Positions 28,238-40,456 of a DNA stretch of 64,000 nt are shown here, piece after piece. The first letter of the stretch is position 1; every line of letters starts with the position of its first letter. The notes under the pieces were generated by a model that was given only the letters and a program-made list of their open reading frames with translations, was not told where the DNA came from and did no database searches. The position numbers and the translations under genes are program-made. The DNA comes from Bacillus sp. NTK074B (GTDB taxonomy: Bacteria; Bacillota; Bacilli; Bacillales; Bacillaceae_B). The DNA lies in NCBI RefSeq assembly GCF_017303375.1, contig NZ_JAFKOH010000001.1, forward strand, positions 434,001-498,000, given 5' to 3'.

Positions 28238-28909
28238 TTAATAATCTGATTCGCTTGTTAAACCTTGTACAATTTTCACACCTGAGCTTGCTCCTAATCG
28301 AGTAGCTCCTGCCTCGATCATGGCTTGCGCGTCTTCCAGGGAGCGTACGCCACCCGAAGCCTTTACGCCGATATCAGGTCCCACCGTTTTTCTCATTAAA
28401 GCGATATCTTCTACAGTCGCACCGCCAGTAGAGAAACCGGTTGATGTTTTTACATAATCTGCTCCTGCTTCAACGGCAAGTTGACACGCTTTCACTTTTT
28501 CTTCTTCAGTAAGAAGACATGTTTCAATGATGACTTTAGAAAGTGCTTTTCCTTTAGAAGCTGCAACAACAGCTTCGATGTCACGTTTCACCAACTCGTG
28601 ATCTCCGCTTTTCAACGCACCTATATTGATGACCATATCGACTTCCGTTGCACCCTTTTCGATGGCATCTTTCGTTTCGAATGCTTTCGTTTCAGGTGTA
28701 GAAGCTCCAAGCGGGAACCCGATTACTGTACATACTTTCACTTCTGTACCGCTTAATAATTCACTTGAATATTGTACCCAAGTCGGGTTTACGCACACAG
28801 AAGCAAATGTAAATTCTTTTGCTTCCTGGCAAAGTACCTCTACTTGGTCTTTGGTTGATTCAGGTTTAAGTAAAGTATGATCGATCATACTTGCAATGTT
28901 CGTAGTCAT
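28238..28909 (-). CDS. deoC: Deoxyribose-phosphate aldolase
   Basis: Splits 2-deoxyribose 5-phosphate to glyceraldehyde 3-phosphate and acetaldehyde in deoxynucleoside catabolism. The class I aldolase Schiff-base lysine is in [15 protein letters not shown] (about residue 152), and the second catalytic lysine is in [10 protein letters not shown]. It is 223 residues long. A ribosome-binding site AAAGGAGAG precedes the ATG. In B. subtilis deoC is in the dra-nupC-pdp operon elsewhere, so here it stands apart from nucleoside uptake genes. Confidence 0.95.
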   Translation of the reverse strand: MTTNIASMIDHTLLKPESTKDQVEVLCQEAKEFTFASVCVNPTWVQYSSELLSGTEVKVCTVIGFPLGASTPETKAFETKDAIEKGATEVDMVINIGALKSGDHELVKRDIEAVVAASKGKALSKVIIETCLLTEEEKVKACQLAVEAGADYVKTSTGFSTGGATVEDIALMRKTVGPDIGVKASGGVRSLEDAQAMIEAGATRLGASSGVKIVQGLTSESDY

Positions 28910-29035
28910 TCATTATCTCTCCTTTAACAGTTGTCCGTACCTCTCTTATCATACCAAAACAAAGAGAAAAAGACGAGTACTTTGTAGTATCTCCCAAAAT
29001 TAAGAAAACCTTTTCATTTTGATGGAGAAATGAAA

Positions 29036-29066
29036 CATACCCCCGGTCTACTAGACCGGGGGTATG
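29036..29066 (-). terminator. Terminator after the alpha-glucosidase gene
   Basis: A 14-bp perfect stem, CATACCCCCGGTCT with AGACCGGGGGTATG, around a three-base loop and followed on the minus strand by TTTCATTT. Confidence 0.8.
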
Positions 29067-29073
29067 TGAGGGT

Positions 29074-30738
29074 TTAGTTTAATCGATATACCCTTGCCTC
29101 ATATGGTTTGAGAGTCAGCTTGCCCAACTCTCCATGGTTTTCAACTGCGTAGTTGTTCAACATAAGATTAGATGAAGATATCTTTAGATCATTAAGGTCA
29201 CATACAGCTTCCTTGGTTGAAAGATTTGTGATGACAATCATTGATGTATTTTCTCCTGTACGGGTATACGCATAGATTTGCTTGTCCTTTTCAAGCAGTA
29301 AATCATAATTCCCGTAAGTGAAGACATCTTCCTGTTTCTTCAGTTGTATCATTTTCTTGTAGAAATTGAGAATGGAGCTTTCATCCTTTTTCTGCGTCTC
29401 TACGTTGATTGTCTTAAAGTTTGGATTCACTTTCATCCACGGTGTCCCCGTCGTAAATCCAGCGTTTTGTTCACCTGACCATTGCATCGGGGTTCTGCTG
29501 TTATCACGTGAGGACGCCCAGATGATTTCCATGATATCCTGATGAGGGACTCCCTCTTCACGCTTCAGACGATAGAGATTTTTAACCGCCACATCATCAT
29601 AATCATCAATAGAAGGAAATTGAACATTGGTCATGCCGATTTCCTGGCCCTGATAAATGAATGGAGTCCCCTGCATGAGGAAATACATGGCTGCCATTGC
29701 AGTGGCACTTTCTTTCCAGAATTCCCGGTCGTTCCCCCATGTGGATACAACACGTGGTTTATCATGATTCTCAATGAATAATGCGTTCCAGCCGTTCCCT
29801 TCAAGACCTTTTTGCCAGCGGGTGAGTACTTTCTTTAATTCCACGATGTCTAAATCAGGATTCGTTTCAGCATCCCATAAACCCAGATGTTCAAATTGGA
29901 AAATCATATCCATTTTTCCATTTTCTTTTCCTACCCACAGTTCAGCCTCGTCCGCTTTCACACCGTTCGCTTCGCCTACAGACATGACATCATAGTTGGC
30001 ATACGTCCGATCTTTAAACTCTTGCAGGAATGTATGGATCCCCTTTTGGTTCATATGCATGTCGAAGGAAGAAACATACTTTTCTTTCTTCGGATTCGGC
30101 ATGTCAGGTAGTCCAGGACGTTTCTTGATATGGCTGATGGCATCGATTCTGAAACCGTCAATCCCTTTATCAAGCCACCAATTGACCGTATCATAGAGTG
30201 CCTCACGAACTTCTTCGTTTTCCCAGTTCAAATCAGGCTGCTTGGTTGAGAAGACGTGGAGAAAATATTGATCTGTTTCCTCATTATATTCCCATGCAGA
30301 CCCTCCAAAGATACTTTCCCAGTTATTTGGCTCCTTGCCTTTCCTGGCATTTCTCCAAATGTACCAATCACGCTTAGGGTTTTCTTTAGAGCTTTTAGAT
30401 TCGATGAACCACGGATGCTCATCACTGGTATGATTGAGTACCAGGTCAATGATCAGTTTCATCCCTCTTTTGTGTACTTCCTCTAGTAATTGATCAAAAT
30501 CAGCCATCGTTCCGAAGTCTTCCATGATATCCTGATAATCTGAAATATCGTATCCATTATCATCATTTGGCGATTTGTACATCGGGCAAATCCAGATCAC
30601 GTCGACTCCCAGTTCTTTAATATAATCCAACCGCTGTATGACTCCCTGCAGATCCCCGATGCCGTCACCGTTTGAATCCTGGAAACTTCTTGGGTAGATT
30701 TGATATCCCACTGCCTCTTTACGCCATGCCTTTTTCAT
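29074..30738 (-). CDS. GH13 alpha-glucosidase (oligo-1,6-glucosidase type)
   Basis: A 554-residue cytoplasmic alpha-amylase-family enzyme without a signal peptide. It is of the MalL/oligo-1,6-glucosidase class and releases glucose from isomaltose-type or maltose-type oligosaccharides. Conserved regions: DLVLNHTSDEHPWF (region I), GFRIDAISHI with the nucleophile Asp (II), SVGEANG with the acid/base Glu (III), FIENHDKPR with the stabiliser Asp (IV). It stands alone between deoC and mtaB without a transporter. Two LacI-type operators upstream point to sugar or catabolite control. Linkage preference (alpha-1,6, alpha-1,4 or trehalose-6-phosphate) cannot be decided by eye. Confidence 0.9.
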   Translation of the reverse strand: MKKAWRKEAVGYQIYPRSFQDSNGDGIGDLQGVIQRLDYIKELGVDVIWICPMYKSPNDDNGYDISDYQDIMEDFGTMADFDQLLEEVHKRGMKLIIDLVLNHTSDEHPWFIESKSSKENPKRDWYIWRNARKGKEPNNWESIFGGSAWEYNEETDQYFLHVFSTKQPDLNWENEEVREALYDTVNWWLDKGIDGFRIDAISHIKKRPGLPDMPNPKKEKYVSSFDMHMNQKGIHTFLQEFKDRTYANYDVMSVGEANGVKADEAELWVGKENGKMDMIFQFEHLGLWDAETNPDLDIVELKKVLTRWQKGLEGNGWNALFIENHDKPRVVSTWGNDREFWKESATAMAAMYFLMQGTPFIYQGQEIGMTNVQFPSIDDYDDVAVKNLYRLKREEGVPHQDIMEIIWASSRDNSRTPMQWSGEQNAGFTTGTPWMKVNPNFKTINVETQKKDESSILNFYKKMIQLKKQEDVFTYGNYDLLLEKDKQIYAYTRTGENTSMIVITNLSTKEAVCDLNDLKISSSNLMLNNYAVENHGELGKLTLKPYEARVYRLN

Positions 30739-30766
30739 CGTAACACCTCATCAAAGTATAGTAAGA

Positions 30767-30780
30767 TACAAACGCTTACA
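30767..30780 (-). promoter_or_regulatory. LacI/CcpA-type operator 1 upstream of alpha-glucosidase
   Basis: On the minus strand TGTAAGCGTTTGTA matches 12 of 14 cre positions. It is 29 bases before the ATG. Confidence 0.55.
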
Positions 30781-30785
30781 TTTAA

Positions 30786-30799
30786 TGCAATCGTTTGCA
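30786..30799 (-). promoter_or_regulatory. LacI/CcpA-type operator 2 upstream of alpha-glucosidase
   Basis: TGCAATCGTTTGCA has perfect TGCAA/TTGCA half sites and matches 12 of 14 cre positions. Its centre is 19 bp from operator 1, so both lie close to two turns apart on the same face of the helix. Confidence 0.55.
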
Positions 30800-30944
30800 C
30801 TACAAGTTTAAAAAAAAGATCCATTCACTGTATTTGATTAACAATAATAGTTTACAACCTTCTACTGCACTAATCAATAGATAATTTGATTCTGTCGAAA
30901 AAAAGAAAGTGGTTACAAAGTATGATTGTACTAAATCAAAATAT

Positions 30945-30973
30945 AAAGGCATCTAACGATTGCTAGATGCCTT
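30945..30973 (-). terminator. Terminator after mtaB
   Basis: On the minus strand AAGGCATCTA pairs with TTAGATGCCTT (one offset), followed by TATATTTTG. It ends the hrcA-to-mtaB operon. Confidence 0.7.
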
Positions 30974-30980
30974 CATCTAT

Positions 30981-32315
30981 TTATATAACAGCTTTGTCTT
31001 CTTCCTCTTTAAGAACACGTACAAATTGTCCTTGGTTAATAGGATAACCTGCTTTGGTCAGTTTCACTTTCACAAGTTTCCCTACCATATCCTCTGTAGC
31101 AGGGAATACCACTTTCAAGTAGTTATCCGTGTATCCTACATAGAGATCATCTTTATAGATTTCTTCAGGAATGACTTCGAGTACGTCGTTTTCGAACTCC
31201 GAGGCATATTGTTTCGCTAATTGGTTTGAAAGTTCGATCAAGCGGTGAACTCGTTCATTCTTGATGTCTTCATCAATCTGGTCGTCCATTCGGGCAGCAG
31301 GTGTACCTGTACGCTTAGAGTATGGAAACACGTGAAGCTCAGAGAATTTATGTTCTTTGATGAAGTTATACGTTTCCATGAATTCTTCTTCCGTTTCCCC
31401 TGGAAAACCAACAATAACATCGGAAGTAACAGCAAGACCCGGTAAAGCCTTCTTAAGTTTTTCCAATCGCTCTGCAAAGAATTCCATCGTGTACTTTCTG
31501 CGCATTCTCTTCAGGACCGTATTGGAGCCTGATTGAAGTGGAATATGCAGATGCCTTACCACGATATCGGATTGATCGATCACTTCAATGACTTCGTCGG
31601 TCAATTGACTGGCTTCAATGGATGAAATACGGATTCTCTTCAGACCTTTCACCTTTTGCTCCAGGTCTTTAAGAAGCATGGCAAGATTGTAGTCCTTCAT
31701 ATCTTCACCGTATCCACCGGTATGGATACCGGTCAGGACGATTTCTTTGTAGCCTGCATCGACAAGCTGTTGAGCCTGATTGATGACTTCTTCAGGATCA
31801 CGGGATCTCATCAGGCCACGGGCCCAGGGGATGATACAAAACGTACAAAAGTTATTGCAGCCTTCCTGAATTTTAAGAGAGGCGCGGGTGCGATCCGTGA
31901 ACGCCGGGACATCCAATTCCTCGTACACACGGTTCTTCATAATATTCGTAACTCCATTGATAGGCTGGCGTTCTTTTTTATATTCTTCGATATACGTAAG
32001 CATTTTCCGACGATCCTGTGTACCTACTACGACATCGACGCCGGGGATAGCCATGATTTCGGCAGGTGACGTCTGGGCATAGCAGCCTGTTACACAGATG
32101 ACTCCGTCAGGGTTCTTCCGAATGGCGCGGCGAATGACCTGCCTGCTCTTCTTATCCCCTGTATTGGTTACCGTACATGTGTTGATGACATATACATCTG
32201 CGATGGAGTCATACTCTACACGTTCATATCCTTCTTCTTTAAATAGTTGCCAAATGGCTTCTGTTTCGTAGTGGTTCACTTTACACCCTAAAGTGTGAAA
32301 CGCTACTGATGGCAT
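30981..32315 (-). CDS. mtaB: tRNA t6A37 methylthiotransferase MtaB
   Basis: Radical SAM enzyme that converts t6A to ms2t6A at position 37 of ANN-decoding tRNAs. The N-terminal UPF0004 domain has cluster cysteines in TLGCKVNHYE, VINTCTVTN and VTGCYAQ. The radical SAM motif is CNNFCTFC near residues 148-155. A C-terminal TRAM domain follows (about 375-440). The ATG at 32315 (MPSVAFHTLGCK) follows GAGGTGATTGTA; an upstream in-frame GTG lies inside that site. It overlaps the end of rsmE closely and ends the heat-shock transcription unit. Confidence 0.95.
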   Translation of the reverse strand: MPSVAFHTLGCKVNHYETEAIWQLFKEEGYERVEYDSIADVYVINTCTVTNTGDKKSRQVIRRAIRKNPDGVICVTGCYAQTSPAEIMAIPGVDVVVGTQDRRKMLTYIEEYKKERQPINGVTNIMKNRVYEELDVPAFTDRTRASLKIQEGCNNFCTFCIIPWARGLMRSRDPEEVINQAQQLVDAGYKEIVLTGIHTGGYGEDMKDYNLAMLLKDLEQKVKGLKRIRISSIEASQLTDEVIEVIDQSDIVVRHLHIPLQSGSNTVLKRMRRKYTMEFFAERLEKLKKALPGLAVTSDVIVGFPGETEEEFMETYNFIKEHKFSELHVFPYSKRTGTPAARMDDQIDEDIKNERVHRLIELSNQLAKQYASEFENDVLEVIPEEIYKDDLYVGYTDNYLKVVFPATEDMVGKLVKVKLTKAGYPINQGQFVRVLKEEEDKAVI

Positions 32316-32320
32316 TACAA

Positions 32321-33067
32321 TCACCTCATAAGTTCTAATTGATAGCTGATGGCTGAGAGTACATATAGCGGGGCCGTTTCCGTCCTAAGAATTCTCGGGC
32401 CGAGCCCGCATGTAAGGAAGCCTTCGCTCCTCAACAGTTCTATTTCCTTTTCAGATAATCCGCCTTCAGGGCCGAATATGACCAGTATACTCTGACGGGG
32501 TCCAATAGAGGAAAGCACTTTAGAAAGGTTCCCCTTCTCACCAGCTCGTGCATCTTCTTCATAAGCGACAAGTTTATAATCGAACGGTTCCTGAATCAAT
32601 CTATTGAGTGAGACGGGCGCAGATACCTCAGGGACAAGCAGTCTATGCGATTGTTCAGCCGCTTCCTTCACTATCTTCTCCCACCGCTCCGTCTTTTTCT
32701 TTGCTTTTTTATCGTCCCATTTCACAATGGAGCGATCCGCATTAAAAGGGATAAATCGAGTGGCTCCAAGCTCCGTTCCCTTTTGGAAAATCAACTCCAA
32801 TTTATCCCCTTTCGGCAGTCCGCTCGCAATGGTTACTTTAATTGGTAATTCTCTCGTCGATGTTTCCCATTGTACTACTGATAGTTCGACTGCGTCACTG
32901 GAAATCGTTGCAATACGGGTGATGGCTGATGCCTGATCCTTGAAGACGACGAATACTTCATCCTCTTCCTTCATTCTCATCACACGCACCATGTGATGAT
33001 AGTCGTCTCCCGTTATGAAAATCGGATCATTATCTCGATATACGCTGTTAATAAAATATCGTTGCAT
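32321..33067 (-). CDS. rsmE: 16S rRNA (uracil(1498)-N(3))-methyltransferase
   Basis: SPOUT-family methyltransferase that makes m3U1498 in 16S rRNA. An N-terminal PUA-like domain (about 1-70) precedes the knotted SAM domain with IFGPEGGLSEKE (about 193-204) and the LGPRILRTETA motif. It is 248 residues long. It lies 31 bases after prmA in the conserved dnaJ-prmA-rsmE-mtaB order. Confidence 0.95.
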   Translation of the reverse strand: MQRYFINSVYRDNDPIFITGDDYHHMVRVMRMKEEDEVFVVFKDQASAITRIATISSDAVELSVVQWETSTRELPIKVTIASGLPKGDKLELIFQKGTELGATRFIPFNADRSIVKWDDKKAKKKTERWEKIVKEAAEQSHRLLVPEVSAPVSLNRLIQEPFDYKLVAYEEDARAGEKGNLSKVLSSIGPRQSILVIFGPEGGLSEKEIELLRSEGFLTCGLGPRILRTETAPLYVLSAISYQLELMR

Positions 33068-33098
33068 TCAGGTTCAACTCCACCGTTTTTACTTTGTT

Positions 33099-34040
33099 TT
33101 ACCGGGGCTTACACGCGATGATGGCTACCCAGTCTTCCATGACCATGATTTCTTCAATCTCGAAACCTGCGGCCTCCAATGAGTCACGCACCTCTTGCTT
33201 TTTGGGCTGGATAATCCCGGAAGTGATAAAATATCCACCAGGTTTCACTAGCTCGTATGCGTCTTCCGTAAAACGAAGGATGATCTCAGCCAGGATGTTC
33301 GCCACAATCACATCCGCTTGTCCAGTCACACCATTCAACAGATTATTGGCATCCACCGACACGGTATTCTGAACTTTGTTAAGCTTCACATTCAATCTCG
33401 CTGAACGGACAGCCACTTCATCCAGATCATAGGCCCTTACCTTGTCTGCTGCTAAAAGAGCCGATGCAATGGATAATACACCTGAACCAGTGCCGACATC
33501 TATAACAGAATCATTTTCCTTTACGATTCTCTCCAGAGCTTGAATACACATGACAGTTGTGGGATGAGTCCCTGTTCCAAATGCCATGCCAGGATCCAAT
33601 TCTATTATGAGTTCGTCACTATGAACCGGAGTATAGTCTTCCCAAGTAGGGACAATCGTGAACATATCAGAGATTTTTACAGGATGGTAGTATTTCTTCC
33701 AGGCTGTGGCCCACTCTTCTTCATTCACCTCTGAAATTTCCACCTTATTTTCACCGATGTCGATATCATACGTGACAAGATTTGTAATTCCCTGCTTGAT
33801 TTCATCAACCGTTTCTCCAAGGAAACTATTCACCGGTAAGTATGCCTTTACCAATACCCCTTCTGTAGGATAATCATCAGGATTGAGTTGGTAGATCTCA
33901 CCAAACATATCTTCTCTTTCCTTAATTAACTCGGCAGGATCCTCTATGACCACACCGCTAGCTCCTGATTCATGAAGAATGTTTGAAATCGGCTCAATCG
34001 CTTCATTCGTCGTAAGAATACTGATTTCTGACCATTTCAT
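33099..34040 (-). CDS. prmA: Ribosomal protein L11 methyltransferase
   Basis: Methylates L11 on lysines and the N-terminus using SAM. An N-terminal ferredoxin-like substrate-binding domain (about 1-100) is followed by a class I methyltransferase domain with [14 protein letters not shown] (about 178-191) and [12 protein letters not shown] (the NP(P)Y-equivalent region). It is 313 residues long. It is 24 bases after dnaJ. Confidence 0.96.
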   Translation of the reverse strand: MKWSEISILTTNEAIEPISNILHESGASGVVIEDPAELIKEREDMFGEIYQLNPDDYPTEGVLVKAYLPVNSFLGETVDEIKQGITNLVTYDIDIGENKVEISEVNEEEWATAWKKYYHPVKISDMFTIVPTWEDYTPVHSDELIIELDPGMAFGTGTHPTTVMCIQALERIVKENDSVIDVGTGSGVLSIASALLAADKVRAYDLDEVAVRSARLNVKLNKVQNTVSVDANNLLNGVTGQADVIVANILAEIILRFTEDAYELVKPGGYFITSGIIQPKKQEVRDSLEAAGFEIEEIMVMEDWVAIIACKPR

Positions 34041-34064
34041 TGATCTACCAACTCCGATCTTTCG

Positions 34065-35195
34065 TTATTCGCCCTTAAAGGCTTTTTTCACTTTATCGAA
34101 AAAACTTTCATGCTGTTCATCTGGGATTTGTCCACTGATATCCGCAAATTCCCTTAATAATTGCTTTTGCTTATCCGTCAGCTTGGATGGAGTGACCACC
34201 TTCACTTGAACATGCTGGTCACCAGTACCATATCCACGCACATTCGGTACACCTTTGCCTTTCAGACGGAACCTTGTACTTGTCTGAGTTCCCGCAGGTA
34301 CCTTAAGCTTTACTTTACCGTGGAGTGTCGGCACCTCAATCTCATCTCCCAGTGCCGCTTGAGCAAACGTCACAGGCATTTCGCAATAAATATCATCTCC
34401 GTTACGTTCGAAGAAATCATGAGCGCGTACGTGGAAGACAACATACAGATCACCGGCAGGGCCGCCGTTTATACCAGGTTCCCCTTGCCCTGTCACACGC
34501 AGTTGCTGTCCATCATCGATACCTGCAGGGATTTTGACGGAAATTGTACGGCGCTTCTGAACTTTCCCTGCTCCACCACATGTTGAACATTTTTCCTTGA
34601 TTTGTTTACCTGTACCGTTACAGTAGTGACAAACCCTTCTGTTCACGATGCGGCCGAATGGCGTATTCTGCTCGACATTCAATTGACCGGATCCATTACA
34701 GTGAGAGCATGTACTCACCTTCGTACCAGGCTTCGCACCGGACCCTTTGCACGTGTCACATTCTTCTTCTCTCGGAATCTCAATTTCTGTTTCTTTTCCG
34801 AATACCGCTTCTTCAAATGTCAGAGACATCGTATATTGAAGATCTGCACCTTGTCTAGGGGCATTCGGATCTCTTCTGCGGCCTCCGCCGCCGCCTCCGA
34901 AGAATGTATTGAAGATGTCTTCAAAACCACCGAATCCGCCGCCGCCAAAGTCAGCACCGCCGCCAAAGCCCTGGTTAGGGTCCGTATGTCCGAAACGGTC
35001 ATATTGGGCACGCTTCTGATCATCACTTAAGACTTCATACGCTTCCGATATTTCTTTGAACTTTTCATCCGCATCCGCTTCTTTATTAATATCCGGATGA
35101 TATTTTTTGGAGAGCTTGCGGTAAGCTTTTTTCATTTCGTCTTTTGAGGCATCTTTACTGATACCAAGAACCTCATAATAGTCCCGTTTACTCAT
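34065..35195 (-). CDS. dnaJ: Chaperone DnaJ
   Basis: Hsp40 co-chaperone that delivers substrates to DnaK and stimulates its ATPase. J domain with YHPDINK (the HPD triad, about 32-38), glycine/phenylalanine-rich linker (about 72-115), four CxxCxGxG-type zinc repeats ([32 protein letters not shown]), then the substrate-binding C-terminal domain. It is 376 residues long. A terminator between dnaK and dnaJ would lower its expression relative to dnaK. Confidence 0.98.
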   Translation of the reverse strand: MSKRDYYEVLGISKDASKDEMKKAYRKLSKKYHPDINKEADADEKFKEISEAYEVLSDDQKRAQYDRFGHTDPNQGFGGGADFGGGGFGGFEDIFNTFFGGGGGGRRRDPNAPRQGADLQYTMSLTFEEAVFGKETEIEIPREEECDTCKGSGAKPGTKVSTCSHCNGSGQLNVEQNTPFGRIVNRRVCHYCNGTGKQIKEKCSTCGGAGKVQKRRTISVKIPAGIDDGQQLRVTGQGEPGINGGPAGDLYVVFHVRAHDFFERNGDDIYCEMPVTFAQAALGDEIEVPTLHGKVKLKVPAGTQTSTRFRLKGKGVPNVRGYGTGDQHVQVKVVTPSKLTDKQKQLLREFADISGQIPDEQHESFFDKVKKAFKGE

Positions 35196-35333
35196 TAAAA
35201 CACCACTCCCGAATCCTTTGCATAAAGGTTATTTTAACATTGAGCTTTGACTATTATCAATAAAAACTCAACATTCCTTATAATTGATTGTGTCTGATAA
35301 TTGAATGAAGCATCGCTTCTCCCGGCAATCATA

Positions 35334-35375
35334 GAAAAAGTCAAAGCCAAGAACCGCCCTGACTTTGACTTTTTC
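35334..35375 (-). terminator. Terminator between dnaK and dnaJ
   Basis: On the minus strand AAAAAGTCAAAG pairs with CTTTGACTTTTT around a 16-base loop; the distal arm ends in a T run. Partial readthrough would be needed for dnaJ unless it has its own promoter. Confidence 0.75.
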
Positions 35376-35387
35376 GTTCAAGTTACA

Positions 35388-37256
<1,869 letters not shown>

Positions 37257-37820
37257 TTATTGACTGACCTTCACCATTGAAGGACGAATTACTCTGTCTT
37301 TCAGCTTGTATCCCTTTTGGAATTCCTCGACCACGACATTGCTGTCGAAGTTTTCATCTTCCACTTGCATGACTGCTTGATGCAAATGAGGATCAAACTC
37401 CTGACCTACTGCTTCAATTGGTTCCACTCCCTCTTTCCTAAGGGCTTCAACAAGACTCCTGTGAACCATTCCCATTCCTTGAAGCAATTGTTTCGTTTGT
37501 TCATTATCAGCTTCTATATTTAAAGCACGCTCGAAATTATCGAGTGCCGGCAATAGTTCCGTAATCAATCCTTGAGCACGATATTTTTCCTTCGCCTCAT
37601 TTTCAACGTTGACGCGACGACGGAAATTATCGAAATCAGCTCTTAGACGAAGATAACGATTTTCAGATTCATTCAGCTTTTCCTCTAATTGTGAAAGCTC
37701 ATCTGATTGCTGCTCTTCTGCTGTTTCCTCTGCCTGAGGTTCTTCAGCGAACACTTCTTCCACAACTTCGCCGGTTTCCTCTTTCGCATCCTGCTGCTCT
37801 TGTTTTGTTTCTTCAGACAT
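37257..37820 (-). CDS. grpE: Nucleotide exchange factor GrpE
   Basis: Exchanges ADP for ATP on DnaK. A very acidic, probably disordered N-terminus (about 1-50) precedes a long coiled coil and the C-terminal beta domain ([20 protein letters not shown]). The ATG at 37820 (MSEETKQEQ, 187 residues) is spaced seven or more bases from AAGGAGGTG, whereas the ATG three codons earlier is too close to it. Second gene of the CIRCE operon. Confidence 0.97.
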   Translation of the reverse strand: MSEETKQEQQDAKEETGEVVEEVFAEEPQAEETAEEQQSDELSQLEEKLNESENRYLRLRADFDNFRRRVNVENEAKEKYRAQGLITELLPALDNFERALNIEADNEQTKQLLQGMGMVHRSLVEALRKEGVEPIEAVGQEFDPHLHQAVMQVEDENFDSNVVVEEFQKGYKLKDRVIRPSMVKVSQ

Positions 37821-37926
37821 AACATTCACCTCCTTAAAATCACTTCTTGCCTTGATTATCTCACGATCACCTTAAAAGACCGAAAAAACTAATACGGGCC
37901 TTATTTTCCTTTATACAATATGTCCA

Positions 37927-38964
37927 CTAATCACCACTTTGATACAGCTTCGTCAGGACCTTGGACATATCGTTCGAAAAGAAATTAAGTAAACTGACGA
38001 CACGGGAATACTCCATCCGGGTTGGCCCGATGATCGCTATGGAACCTAATTGTTCTTTACCAATCGAATAAGTAGCGGTTATGAGACTGCAATTCTCCAT
38101 AGCAAGATGATCGTTTTCTTTCCCGATCTTAATGTTCACTCCTGTCGCGGATGGACGGATCAGGTTATAGATGCTCTCTTCCTGTTCAATCATTTCAAGG
38201 AGCATCCGCACCTTTTGTACATCATTGAACTCGGGTTGATTCAGAATATTGGTCTTCCCTCCGAAGAACAGCTTATCCGTGACCGCAGGGTTGAAAGAAT
38301 CCGTAAGGGAATGGAGGATAAAATCGTAATTTTGAATATGCTCTTTAAGCAAAAGAGCGACCTCTTTAAAGATTTTATCGTTCAGTTCACTAATTGGTAC
38401 ACCCGTCAAACGATCATTTAAAATATGAACAAGCTTCTCAAGCTCTGACGCATCCATTGTCGGGGGGATATGGAAAAGTTTATTTTCTACATGCCCGTTA
38501 TCTGTGACAATGATGGCAATGGCCGTATCTTTATTCAGAGGAATCAGTTGAATCTTCTTCAGCTTGTTTTCCTTTAATTCCGGTCCCAATACAATCGTTG
38601 TATAATTTGTCAGCTCAGAAAGAATCTTCGCAGACTTTTGGACCACTTTCTCCAATTCATACATGCGCTCTGTGAAGATGGAACGAAGTGCATGAACATC
38701 ATTTTTCGCTAATTTTTGTGGAGAAAGCAAGTGATCCACATAATACCGGTAACCCTTTTCTGATGGAACGCGACCTGAGGATGTATGTGTTTTTTCAATA
38801 AAACCCAAGTCCTCAAGATCTGCCATTTCATTACGAATGGTTGCCGAGCTGAACGAAATCTCATCCTTTTTTGACAAACTTCTGGAGCCTACAGGCTGAG
38901 CAGAAAGTATAAAATCATCAATGATCACTTGAAGAATTAGAAGTTGTCGATCTGTTAACAACAT
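37927..38964 (-). CDS. hrcA: Heat-inducible transcription repressor HrcA
   Basis: Binds CIRCE and represses the dnaK and groE operons; its activity depends on GroEL. The N-terminal winged helix includes [20 protein letters not shown] (about 43-62), followed by a GAF-like domain and a dimerisation region. It is 345 residues long. The ATG at 38964 follows AGGGGTGATGA, 13 bases from the CIRCE element, so HrcA represses its own operon. Confidence 0.97.
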   Translation of the reverse strand: MLLTDRQLLILQVIIDDFILSAQPVGSRSLSKKDEISFSSATIRNEMADLEDLGFIEKTHTSSGRVPSEKGYRYYVDHLLSPQKLAKNDVHALRSIFTERMYELEKVVQKSAKILSELTNYTTIVLGPELKENKLKKIQLIPLNKDTAIAIIVTDNGHVENKLFHIPPTMDASELEKLVHILNDRLTGVPISELNDKIFKEVALLLKEHIQNYDFILHSLTDSFNPAVTDKLFFGGKTNILNQPEFNDVQKVRMLLEMIEQEESIYNLIRPSATGVNIKIGKENDHLAMENCSLITATYSIGKEQLGSIAIIGPTRMEYSRVVSLLNFFSNDMSKVLTKLYQSGD

Positions 38965-38976
38965 TCATCACCCCTG

Positions 38977-39003
38977 TTAGCACTCTACTAAGATGAGTGC
39001 TAA
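38977..39003. promoter_or_regulatory. CIRCE operator of the hrcA operon
   Basis: A perfect match to TTAGCACTC-N9-GAGTGCTAA, located between the promoter and the hrcA ribosome-binding site. Confidence 0.97.
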
Positions 39004-39014
39004 ATCTAATTAAT

Positions 39015-39043
39015 AAATTATCAAATCAGAAAAGGGATGTCAA
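39015..39043 (-). promoter_or_regulatory. Sigma-A promoter of the hrcA operon
   Basis: On the minus strand a perfect TTGACA, a 17-base spacer and TAATTT. CIRCE begins 12 bases downstream, at the expected transcription start. Confidence 0.85.
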
Positions 39044-39103
39044 TATATTAGATTGGGTCTTTTCATTGAGCCTTTTGGCCGGAGTTGAAAATTAGCAAGT
39101 GCT

Positions 39104-39172
39104 AGTTGTTTTCCGCTACAGGTGCTCACTTTCTGCGGGGCGTGAGTTGAGCACCTTCCACTCCAATCAACT
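39104..39172 (+). repeat. Short copy of the GTTGATTTCCGC-type repeat
   Basis: AGTTGTTTTCCGCTACAGG, then GCTCACTTTCTGCGGGGCG and an end reading TTCCACTCCAATCAACT. The two ends (AGTTG and CAATCAACT) are inverted. It is a shorter, internally deleted relative of the element near 928. It lies in the hemW-hrcA gap. Confidence 0.55.
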
Positions 39173-39235
39173 CTATGAGTATGAGTTGATTATTACCAGA
39201 CTAAATAAACACCCGTACTCTAAAGATTAGACCAA

Positions 39236-40366
39236 TTAGATCACTCCAAGGAATGATTGAAATACCTCGTTGCCTAAAAAGCGTCCCTGTTTCGTCAATG
39301 CCACCCGATCATCAGTTACCGAGAGTAGTCCCCGCTTTTCCATTTCTTCAATGGAAGCTCCGAATACAGATTCGATGCTTGTGCTGAATTTTTGTTGGAA
39401 AATGGCTTTACTGACGCCCTCTACTTTACGTAAACCCAGGAACATTTCCTCTTCCATACTTTCTGCTTTGGTGACATCATGCCCTTGTATGGTCGGCAGG
39501 GATCCTTGTGATATTGGGTCCATGTATTTCTTGAGCGGGCCGTAGTTTGAGTAACGCACTCCGTTTATATATCCGTGTGCGCCTGCTCCTAAACCATAAT
39601 ATTCATTATTGTCCCAATAAACGAGATTATGTTTGCTTTCAAATCCCGGTTTGGCAAAGTTACTGATCTCATATTGATTGACTCCATACCTCTCCATCGT
39701 TTCAATCAGTATCTCGTACATGGACGCTTCCTGGTCCTGGGATGGCAGCGGGAGCTTCCCTTTTCTCATTAGATTATAGAAGACCGTTTTCGGCTCTACG
39801 ATGAGAGAATACGCTGAGTAATGGGGAAGATCAAGATCCAGTGCTTTTATTAAAGTATCCCTGAAATCTTCTTCTGTCTGCCGGGGCAGGCTGTAAATCA
39901 GATCAATACTGATATTCGAGAATCCCACCTTTTGAGCTGTATCCACCGACGTATAGACATCTTCACTTTTATGGGTCCTGCCAATTCCTTTAAGAAGCTC
40001 GTTATTGAATGATTGAACACCGAAGCTTAAGCGATTGACCCCGTGATCTTTTAGTACACGGAGCTTATCTTCCGTTAAATCTCCAGGATTCGCTTCAAAG
40101 GTGAATTCTCCTTTATCAAAAGGAAGATGGTTCGTGATTGATTCGCATAAGATATCCAGCTGTTTTGCATCAAGGGAAGTCGGTGTTCCCCCTCCTACAA
40201 AAATGGTGTCAAGCTTCTCCTGGGAAACGACCCTTTGCTTCATTTCATTCCCTAAGCTGATTAAGTATTCATTCACAGGCTGTCCTTCCAGGAAGACTTT
40301 ATTGAAATCACAGTAGTGACATATATGTTCACAAAAAGGAATGTGAATATAAGCTGATTTTACCAA
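39236..40366 (-). CDS. hemW: Radical SAM heme chaperone HemW
   Basis: A HemN-like radical SAM protein that binds heme and is thought to deliver it to respiratory enzymes; it is not a coproporphyrinogen dehydrogenase. The cluster motif CEHICHYC is near residues 11-18 (CxxxCxxC), and the GGTPTSL motif follows. The C-terminal HemN domain is present (about 290-376). TTG at 40366 (VKSAYIHIPFC follows) is eight bases from AAGGAG; GTG three codons earlier overlaps that site. The protein is then 376 residues. It is 90 bases after lepA. Confidence 0.92.
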   Translation of the reverse strand: MVKSAYIHIPFCEHICHYCDFNKVFLEGQPVNEYLISLGNEMKQRVVSQEKLDTIFVGGGTPTSLDAKQLDILCESITNHLPFDKGEFTFEANPGDLTEDKLRVLKDHGVNRLSFGVQSFNNELLKGIGRTHKSEDVYTSVDTAQKVGFSNISIDLIYSLPRQTEEDFRDTLIKALDLDLPHYSAYSLIVEPKTVFYNLMRKGKLPLPSQDQEASMYEILIETMERYGVNQYEISNFAKPGFESKHNLVYWDNNEYYGLGAGAHGYINGVRYSNYGPLKKYMDPISQGSLPTIQGHDVTKAESMEEEMFLGLRKVEGVSKAIFQQKFSTSIESVFGASIEEMEKRGLLSVTDDRVALTKQGRFLGNEVFQSFLGVI

Positions 40367-40456
40367 GAATTTCACTCCTTTTTAGCAATCATAGAGAAAA
40401 GGGGGTAAGTAGTGCCTGCAGAAACAAGCCACTTCCCCCCTTTATCATCTTGACAA

